64,000 nucleotides of DNA from CAVUCH01 sp963739995 (GTDB lineage Bacteria > Acidobacteriota > Vicinamibacteria > Vicinamibacterales > JAENWD01). The notes under the pieces are model-generated. The model did no database searches and was not told the DNA's origin. It was given only the letters and a program-made list of their open reading frames with translations. A program made the position numbers and the translations under genes. Below are positions 58,342 to 64,000 of the stretch, in pieces. Every line of letters begins with the position of its first letter. Position 1 is the first letter of the stretch. The stretch spans positions 248,001-312,000 of the forward strand of contig CAVUCH010000013.1 of assembly GCA_963739995.1 (NCBI GenBank), written 5' to 3'.

Positions 58342-59040
58342 ATGCGGACCTACGGCCAGTACTGCCCCATCGCCCGTGGTGCCGAGATCTTTGCCGAGCG
58401 TTGGACACCACTGATCGTTCGCAACCTGTCCCTGGGCTGCGGAAGTTTCAGCAGGATCCTGGAGGGTGCGCCGGGGCTCTCCCGCACCCTGCTCTCACAG
58501 CGCCTCAAGGAGCTGGAACGGCTCGGCATCGTTGAGTCTGCATCCAAACCTGCCGGGCGCGGGCGCTGCTACGAGCTCACACCTGCCGGTCGTGACCTGT
58601 TCAAGGTCTGCGTGTCGCTCGGCGAGTGGGGGGCACGCTGGCTCGAGATTGCCCCGGAGAACCTCGATCCATTCGTGGCTCTGTGGTCGATGTGCAACGC
58701 GCTGCGTCGAGACCGGCTCCCGGATCGACGCGTCGTCATTCAGTTCGACTTCACCGGTCGCCGGTCTCCTGAGCGGTACTGGCTGCTGATCGAGCTCGGC
58801 GACACCGAGATCTGCAAGACGTACCCGGGCCTGGACGAGGACCTGTACATCACCGCAGAAGCCGAAGCCTTCGTGAAATGGCACGCCGGCCAGCTCAGTT
58901 GGGCCGCAGCCATCCGGGACCGCCGCATCCAACTCTGCGGCCCGTCATGGCTCGTCCGAGCCTTCCCCACGTGGAATGCCCGGAGCATGTTCGCTCACAT
59001 CAAGCCGGTCTCCCCGAGTGCAGCGAGCTCTGGAGGCTGA
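58342..59040 (+). CDS. HxlR-family transcriptional regulator
   Basis: 232 residues from ATG 58342. The winged-helix HxlR domain (about 1-95) starts Y-C-P-I-A-R-G-A-E-I-F-A-E-R-W-T and carries the recognition segment S-R-T-L-L-S-Q-R-L-K-E-L. The C-terminal half (about 110-225) is an SCP2-like ligand-binding domain. The 146-bp gap to the divergent oxidoreductase is the likely operator region. GTG 58324 is an alternative start. Confidence 0.88.
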   Translation: MRTYGQYCPIARGAEIFAERWTPLIVRNLSLGCGSFSRILEGAPGLSRTLLSQRLKELERLGIVESASKPAGRGRCYELTPAGRDLFKVCVSLGEWGARWLEIAPENLDPFVALWSMCNALRRDRLPDRRVVIQFDFTGRRSPERYWLLIELGDTEICKTYPGLDEDLYITAEAEAFVKWHAGQLSWAAAIRDRRIQLCGPSWLVRAFPTWNARSMFAHIKPVSPSAASSGG

Positions 59041-59077
59041 AACATCGTCGACGCAGGCCGCTCACGTCAGCGTGCGC

Positions 59078-60409
59078 TCAGAGCGGCCGAGCGCGACGTC
59101 CGACCTCCATTGAAACCATCCTCGACTCGCGCGCCCGCAAAGCCCGCTCGACCTGCAGCTCGACCTTGGTGATGTCGGGCCAGAAGAACAACGCGACCGT
59201 CCAGTCGAGGACGATGCGCAGCCGCCTGTCCCACCGCGGCATCTGGAACAGGTAGTAGGTCCGCCGCACCCACCAGGCGAGAAAGCCGGTGAGGGGCATG
59301 CCCATCACCCGCGCGACCCCGCGCGTGTGCCCAAGCGAGGCCATCGTGCCGAGCGCCCGGAAGATGAACGGCGACGGAGCACGCCCCTCGAGCGCGGCCT
59401 TCAGATTGCGCGCGATGTGCCGCGCCTCGCGGGTGGCGTGCTGCGCGAGTGCCGGATATGGCCGTCCGTCCGGCATCGGGATCGCGGCGCAATCACCGAG
59501 CGCCCAGACGTGCGGGTGGCTCCGACTCCGCATCGCCGCATCGACGACGATCCTTCCGCGGTCGTCGTGGAGGACGGGAATCGCGCTCGCGATGGCGCTC
59601 GGCACAATGCCCGCCGCGAGCACGATTGTGCCGGCCTCGATGCTCTCGTCCGCGAGATGCACACGCCGGGACTCGATCGAGCGGACGGGCGTCGACGTCC
59701 GGACCACGGCGCCGCGACGCTGAAGCACGCGCGCGGCCGTGGCCGCCAGCTGCTCGTCGATCTCCGGCAGGATGCGTGCGCCTGCTTCGAACAACCGGAA
59801 ACGGACCTCCTCACGATGAATACGCGGGTAGAATCGCAACACATCGTCAGCGAAGGCCGTCAACTCCCCGATCAGCTCGACCCCGACGAGGCCACCACCG
59901 ATGACGACGACGGTGAGGCAGCCGGACCGCGTCGTCGAGTCCGATGCCGCATCGGCGAGCTCGAATTGTTCAATCAACTGGTTCCTGAGCACCAGCGCAT
60001 CGGCCATTGTCTTGAACGTGAGGGCGTGCGTCGATCCGGGAATGAGCGTCTCGTTGGTGGACGCTCCCAGGGCGACCACGAGATGGTCATACGGAAGGCT
60101 GTACCTGCGGCCGTCGGCAGTGACGGCATGCGCGAGCCGACCTTCCACGTCCACACCGTCGACCGTCGCCTCGACGAAGCGAGCTCGCCGGAGCGCCGAG
60201 CGGATTGGCTGCGCGCAGTGCCGAAGCTCGATCCTGCCGGAGCAGGCCTCGAAGAGGAGCGGCGTGAGGATGAAGAAATTCTCGCGGCTCACGAGCGTAA
60301 TCTCGACGTCTGCGCGTGTGACCCGCTCCAGGTGACGAACGGCTGTGAAACCGCCGAACCCGCCGCCGAGCACCACGATCTGCGTTTTTGCCGCTGTCGC
60401 CCCAACCAT
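59078..60409 (-). CDS. NAD(P)/FAD-dependent oxidoreductase, type II NADH dehydrogenase-like
   Basis: 443 residues from ATG 60409. The N-terminal dinucleotide fold is V-V-L-G-G-G-F-G-G-F; the second, for NAD(P)H, is V-V-I-G-G-G-L-V-G-V-E. V-W-A-L-G-D-C-A-A-I is the FAD contact near the end. The C-terminal 100 residues are hydrophobic and basic (W-W-V-R-R-T-Y-Y-L-F), suggesting membrane attachment. It resembles NDH-2, which passes electrons from NADH to quinone without pumping protons. Confidence 0.87.
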   Translation of the reverse strand: MVGATAAKTQIVVLGGGFGGFTAVRHLERVTRADVEITLVSRENFFILTPLLFEACSGRIELRHCAQPIRSALRRARFVEATVDGVDVEGRLAHAVTADGRRYSLPYDHLVVALGASTNETLIPGSTHALTFKTMADALVLRNQLIEQFELADAASDSTTRSGCLTVVVIGGGLVGVELIGELTAFADDVLRFYPRIHREEVRFRLFEAGARILPEIDEQLAATAARVLQRRGAVVRTSTPVRSIESRRVHLADESIEAGTIVLAAGIVPSAIASAIPVLHDDRGRIVVDAAMRSRSHPHVWALGDCAAIPMPDGRPYPALAQHATREARHIARNLKAALEGRAPSPFIFRALGTMASLGHTRGVARVMGMPLTGFLAWWVRRTYYLFQMPRWDRRLRIVLDWTVALFFWPDITKVELQVERALRARESRMVSMEVGRRARPL

Positions 60410-60689
60410 GACGTACCTCGAAGCCCACCCAGCGCACCTTGCCGCTCTCTGTCCTCCCATTACGTGTAGCCGTTCGAGGCTCCGGCGACAAGCACGGCGG
60501 TGCCAGCGCCACGTGATCGAAGATGCGAACGCAACCGGTCAGAACGGCCCGGCCGTATGCGCGGCGCACACTCGTTGATACAATGCATGGAGACCGATAT
60601 GTCGAGTGCCAGGAATCGTCGACTGATCCTGTGGAGCGGTCTGGGCGGGAGAAGCAGACACCATTCTCGACGGCTTGAAGCCGCACAGA

Positions 60690-61170
60690 TCCGGACGACC
60701 GGTCGTAGCCGTCATCGGCATCAATGACGCGACGGAGGCCACCGACTACTCGATGCCCTCTTTGGCATCCTGCGGCGGACGGATGTCGGCGGCATCGTGC
60801 CCCTGGCAACGGCACCAGGGCCGGTAAGGTCTATCCCGCGCTCACCGTGGAGCGGCACGCCACCTTGGCCGAGTTCGATAGACAGAATCCGGAAGGCGCC
60901 GACTATGTGATCGTGCCGGCCATCGGCAGCGCACGCGCGGTCACGTTCTCGCACGGACGAGCCGACAGTGACGCGCCACGGCATCCGGGTCATCCCCGAT
61001 CGATTGCCACGGACTGGCCCCCGGAGCACCTGCTCCCAACGATCGGGCACGAACGGCCAGCGAGAGCCTTCGACGAGGCGCTTCGCGGGATTAGCGGCCG
61101 CTACGGGATCCGCACAAGCCGATTTCGTGGCCATGCAGCTCGAATACCAGGCCAAGCGCATCGAAATGAT
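60690..61170 (+). pseudogene. Decayed DJ-1/PfpI family gene
   Basis: Recognisable pieces in different plus-strand frames: V-A-V-I-G-I-N-D-A-T-E-A-T-D-Y near 60700, then L-F-G-I-L-R-R-T-D-V, then V-Y-P-A-L-T-V-E and A-E-F-D-R-Q-N-P-E-G-A-D-Y-V-I-V-P-A near 60830-60930, then D-F-V-A-M-Q-L-E-Y near 61120. These follow the order of DJ-1/PfpI proteins (GATase1-like). Several frameshifts separate them and the nucleophile-elbow Cys region is missing, so the gene is dead. Confidence 0.65.
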
Positions 61171-61569
61171 CCGGAGTCGAATCGTATCGCCTGTCAGAAC
61201 GTCCCGTTCTCATTCGGCGAGTCTTTCGAGATAGGCTGCCCCAAATCACACAGCTCCACGATGCTATCCTGTTCGAATCGAAAGATGTGCACGGCACCTG
61301 CCGATGGATCTTATCGTCACACGGCGAAAGGACAGCGTAGGTCACAGTCGGTGCAACGCGCAACAGCGCATCGGCGGTTCGTCCCGGGCCATGCTAGTGA
61401 TGCGCGAGCCGCTCGCGGTTCCAGTTTTATGCGAGGCGGTCATTCTGAATGAGTGATGTCATTCGATCGATTGATTTCGTTCATTGAGCGTCCGCGAACC
61501 AGGAAACGGCCGGCGCGCGCCGGCGCCGCGCCGGACGAGTGGTGCGATACGCATCCATCATCGGATGAA
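61171..61569. other. Spacer with GC palindrome downstream of the tannase-like gene
   Basis: About 400 bp with no supportable gene. It contains the palindrome at 61509-61524 and an AT-richer stretch (61425-61495) with alternating gatcgattgattt words. Confidence 0.45.
61509..61524 (-). terminator. Perfect 16-bp GC palindrome near the tannase-like gene end
   Basis: GCCGGCGCGCGCCGGC lies 45 bp past the tannase-like stop. Read on the minus strand, gtttcctggttcg follows rather than a T run, so termination is possible but not typical. Confidence 0.4.
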
Positions 61570-63147
61570 TCACTCCCGGCACTCGAACGACGAGGCGACG
61601 TCCGGGCTTCCGCTTCCTTTGTACTGCGCGTGCTGCGGGTAGGGACAGAGCGGACGCGTCCGGCCTTGCAGCGCGCGGCCGGTCGCGGTGATCGACACAG
61701 GCGCCGTCCCGTGCTCCACCCAGTCGACGATCGCGCCCAGCATGTCGAACGTCTCGAGTGCCATCGGGCCGCCGCCGCAGTGGCCCATGCCCGGGACGAG
61801 GAACAGGCGGCTCCAGCCCATCACCGTCGCGGCGCCGCCGTTCGCCCTGCCCATCCGCTCGTAGTAGTCGAGCGTGTCGAGCGCCGAGAACCAGGGATCG
61901 CTTACGCCGTGGTAGAAGAGCAGCTTCCCGCCGCGGGCCGAGAAGGTGTTGAGGTTCGTCCAGGTGGAGGTCGCCGTCAGGATCATCTGCGGATCGGCGG
62001 ATGCCTGTTCGGCCCTCGCGTCCACGTCCATCTCCGTCGCGGTGTACGCGGGCCCGATCGGGTTGACCGCGCCGGCCAGCAGCCCCGGGAGGCCCTGCGT
62101 CGTCGTGATGCCGGTGTCGAAGAGGAAGCCCGGATAGACCTGTCGGCCCTTCGAGTCCCGCGGCCCGGCGAACGCCTGCTGTATGGCTGAGACCTGCGCA
62201 GTCGAGAGGCACGCGTCCTTCTTCTCGCCGGGGCACTCGATGGTCTTCACGTCGAACCGGCAGCCGGTCGGGTCCATGACGAGGCCGTCCTTCAACCCGT
62301 CCCCAGCATCGCACGCATTCAGGAAACCGTCGATGATGGCCGTGCGGTCGGTGTCTGACAGCGCGCGCTTCGTCTCGGGCTTGCCCGATGCGTCTTTCGG
62401 CGCCGCCTGGTTCAGCATCGTCGCCACCCACTCGTCGCCGATGTGTGAGAAGGCCGTGCGCATCGCCGGCGCGCCCACCACGACGCCGTCGAAGTACGTC
62501 GGGTAGCGCTGGGCCATCAGCATGCCCTCGCGGCCACCTGTGGAGCATCCGGCGAAGTACGCGTGCGCAACGGGCTTGCCGTAGTGGAGCGCGACGATCT
62601 GCTTCGCGAGGACGGCGACGCGTCCGACGGCCTGGTACGCGAAGTCGAGGCCGGCTTGCTGCTCCCGCATGAACGTCGCGTCGAACACCTCGCCCGTGTG
62701 GCCGGTATCGGTCGTCACGACGGCGAAGCCGCGCGCGAGTGCCGCGTCGCCCGCCCCCGTGCGGCCGAGCGGCGGGGCCACCGTCCCGTTCAGCCCCGCG
62801 CCGCCCTGGAAGAGCAGCCGTCCGTTCCAGTCCGCAGGGAGCGCGATGGCGAAGCCGATCCCGTACGGCCGCCCATCCGCCCCGGTGCGGCGATCGAGCG
62901 TCGCGTCGAGCCGGCAGTATGCCGGCAGCTTCACGGCGAGCGGCAAGACGTACGGCGGCTCGGCCGGCGGCGGCGACCCCGCTGCTAACCACCGCGGCTT
63001 CACGTCCGAGAGCTGCGCGCCCGGGACCTGCAGCGTCGAGAGCGCCGCGCACCGGGCCTGGGCGGACGGCTGCTGCGCACCCGCAGGAGGCGTCGCAGTC
63101 ACGAGGGAGAGCATCAGGACGGTCGTGCCAATCGCGCGAGCGGACAT
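61570..63147 (-). CDS. Tannase/feruloyl esterase family hydrolase, secreted
   Basis: 525 residues. The signal peptide is M-S-A-R-A-I-G-T-T-V-L-M-L with cleavage near A-G-A-Q. The nucleophile motif is A-G-C-S-T-G-G-R, the Asp is in G-V-S-D-P-W, and the His is in G-M-G-H-C-G-G-G. A Cys pair flanks the active site in this family (C-S-T next to the Ser, H-C-G next to the His), matching the tannase disulfide. It hydrolyses aromatic esters such as tannins or ferulates. ATG 63147 is preceded by GAGGG. Confidence 0.88.
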   Translation of the reverse strand: MSARAIGTTVLMLSLVTATPPAGAQQPSAQARCAALSTLQVPGAQLSDVKPRWLAAGSPPPAEPPYVLPLAVKLPAYCRLDATLDRRTGADGRPYGIGFAIALPADWNGRLLFQGGAGLNGTVAPPLGRTGAGDAALARGFAVVTTDTGHTGEVFDATFMREQQAGLDFAYQAVGRVAVLAKQIVALHYGKPVAHAYFAGCSTGGREGMLMAQRYPTYFDGVVVGAPAMRTAFSHIGDEWVATMLNQAAPKDASGKPETKRALSDTDRTAIIDGFLNACDAGDGLKDGLVMDPTGCRFDVKTIECPGEKKDACLSTAQVSAIQQAFAGPRDSKGRQVYPGFLFDTGITTTQGLPGLLAGAVNPIGPAYTATEMDVDARAEQASADPQMILTATSTWTNLNTFSARGGKLLFYHGVSDPWFSALDTLDYYERMGRANGGAATVMGWSRLFLVPGMGHCGGGPMALETFDMLGAIVDWVEHGTAPVSITATGRALQGRTRPLCPYPQHAQYKGSGSPDVASSFECRE

Positions 63148-63274
63148 CGGTGTGCCCTCGTGTGGGTTGAATCGGGGGAAGCGTGCACCCCACGGCCGGC
63201 ATACGATACTCCGTCTCTCGGAGATTTCAGGCCTCGGTCTGCCTGGTCCTTGCAACTGAGCGACGGGGAGGCCA

Positions 63275-63529
63275 CTAGTCAGGATTCCTGAAGCTGGTCG
63301 TTCGAGCGCGCAGAAACGACGCGAGCGCCGCCTCAACGTCCGGCGGCAGCGTCACCGCGCTCGCGTCGCGGAGAATGCGAGGTGTGTCGCAGTAGGATGT
63401 GACGAACGCGGCACATCGCTCGCACTCGGCCACGTGTTCGTCGAGTGCGGCGCGGACGTCAGGCGGCAGCACGCCTTCCAGGTAATCCATCAGCAGCTCG
63501 ACACCGGACGCGCACGCGACATCGGTCAT
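63275..63529 (-). CDS. Anti-sigma factor with zinc-finger (zf-HC2)
   Basis: 84 residues. H-V-A-E-C-E-R-C is the H-x3-C-x2-C zinc-binding core of the anti-sigma zinc finger; no membrane helix follows, so it is soluble. It should hold the upstream ECF sigma factor inactive. ATG 63529 overlaps the sigma stop as ATGA (63526-63529). Confidence 0.85.
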   Translation of the reverse strand: MTDVACASGVELLMDYLEGVLPPDVRAALDEHVAECERCAAFVTSYCDTPRILRDASAVTLPPDVEAALASFLRARTTSFRNPD

Positions 63530-64000
63530 TGCTGCACCTCCACAAGATGAGCGAGATACCCGCGCAGCATCAGGCGGGCGCGATGCACGCGCTGACGCAC
63601 GGTCGCCGGCTCGACGCCGAGAATGCGCGCCACATCCGACGTGCCGAGCCCCTCGAGATCGCGCAGCACGAACGCATGCCGATAAAGATCCGGCAGCCGC
63701 GCAATGCCGTCGCGAGCCTTTGCGGCGAGGAACTGCCGATCGAGGACTTCTTCGGCACGCGCGGTGACCTGAAGTTCGGCAGGAGTAGCCGTGTGTCTTC
63801 CGTCCGCGTCGAACCGCGGAAGAAATGATTCAAGCGAGTCGGCCGGACGCCGCGCGCTGGACCGGCGGTGCATCAACGCGGCATTCGTCGCGATGCGGTA
63901 CACCCACGTGCCGAACTGCGACTCGCCGCGAAAGGACGGCAGGTTGCGGTAGACCTGCAGGAAGGTTTCCTGCAGAACGTCGGGCGCGTCGGTGTCCGTG
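63526..64000 (-). CDS. ECF-type RNA polymerase sigma factor, 5' end outside the window
   Basis: The last 157 codons are visible. Region 2 remains as D-A-P-D-V-L-Q-E-T-F-L-Q-V-Y and F-G-T-W-V-Y-R-I-A-T-N-A-A-L. Region 4 has L-P-D-L-Y-R-H-A-F-V-L-R-D-L-E-G and the helix-turn-helix I-L-G-V-E-P-A-T-V-R-Q-R-V-H-R-A-R. The sequence is cut at the right edge. It is co-transcribed with the zinc-finger anti-sigma gene. Confidence 0.9.
   Translation of the reverse strand, partial: TDTDAPDVLQETFLQVYRNLPSFRGESQFGTWVYRIATNAALMHRRSSARRPADSLESFLPRFDADGRHTATPAELQVTARAEEVLDRQFLAAKARDGIARLPDLYRHAFVLRDLEGLGTSDVARILGVEPATVRQRVHRARLMLRGYLAHLVEVQQ

Overview
The window looks like Acidobacteriota, most plausibly the class Vicinamibacteria. 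It has uniformly high GC, a long VWA protein of the acidobacterial VWFA-related type, a small two-haem secreted cytochrome, DUF4097 and DUF1579 proteins, and the nusA-infB-pnp translation cluster in bacterial order. The assignment is inference from gene content and composition; no rRNA gene is present.

Layout. Positions 1-2.4 kb hold a partial NDP-forming acyl-CoA synthetase/GNAT gene and a small membrane-anchored unknown, both on the minus strand. From 2.4 to 8.1 kb lies a scar-like accessory stretch. It has an integrase remnant abutting a 3' fragment of tRNA-Leu, a serine/threonine kinase, an amidohydrolase, an intact tRNA-Leu(CAG), and non-coding DNA with roughly 10-bp periodic repeats. 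The tRNA fragment and the intact tRNA share a 33-bp direct repeat. From 8.1 to 23.3 kb are a cytochrome, an ACT-domain protein, an alpha/beta hydrolase, glucan phosphorylase, a VWA protein, an M24 peptidase, an HtrA protease, a CYTH protein, a MurU/AmgK-like pair (peptidoglycan sugar recycling) and a sugar isomerase.

Positions 23.3-36.3 kb form the housekeeping core: asnS, rimO, rimP, nusA, infB, ylxP, rbfA, nrnA, truB, rpsO and pnp. Starts and stops are tightly coupled. A hairpin precedes rimP, and rpsO has its own promoter and a two-stem leader. From 36.4 to 46.3 kb are a cupredoxin, an M48 protease, a DUF4097 lipoprotein, smc, an S41 protease, tatA-tatC and tRNA-Gln(TTG). From 46.4 to 64 kb is an accessory region: small enzymes, three VOC proteins, two flavin oxidoreductases, a monooxygenase, a creatininase-family protein, a VapBC-like and a TacAT-like toxin-antitoxin pair, an HxlR regulator, a type II NADH dehydrogenase-like protein, a decayed DJ-1/PfpI gene, a tannase-family esterase, and an anti-sigma/ECF sigma pair cut by the window edge.

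Two patterns stand out. First, at least six genes carry single-base frameshifts (acs, htrA, ICMT, dinB, the FAD oxidase twice, creatininase). All but the last fit a one-base insertion, mostly at short G/C runs, so uncorrected sequencing indels are a serious alternative to real decay. Second, several spacers are built from short repeated words arranged as long inverted repeats. One has extended the end of asnS, and another spacer holds four copies of an 18-bp word in head-to-head orientation. I found no CRISPR array, no intact transposase and no clearly new multi-gene defence system. The most unusual signals are the repeat families and the tRNA-Leu scar.
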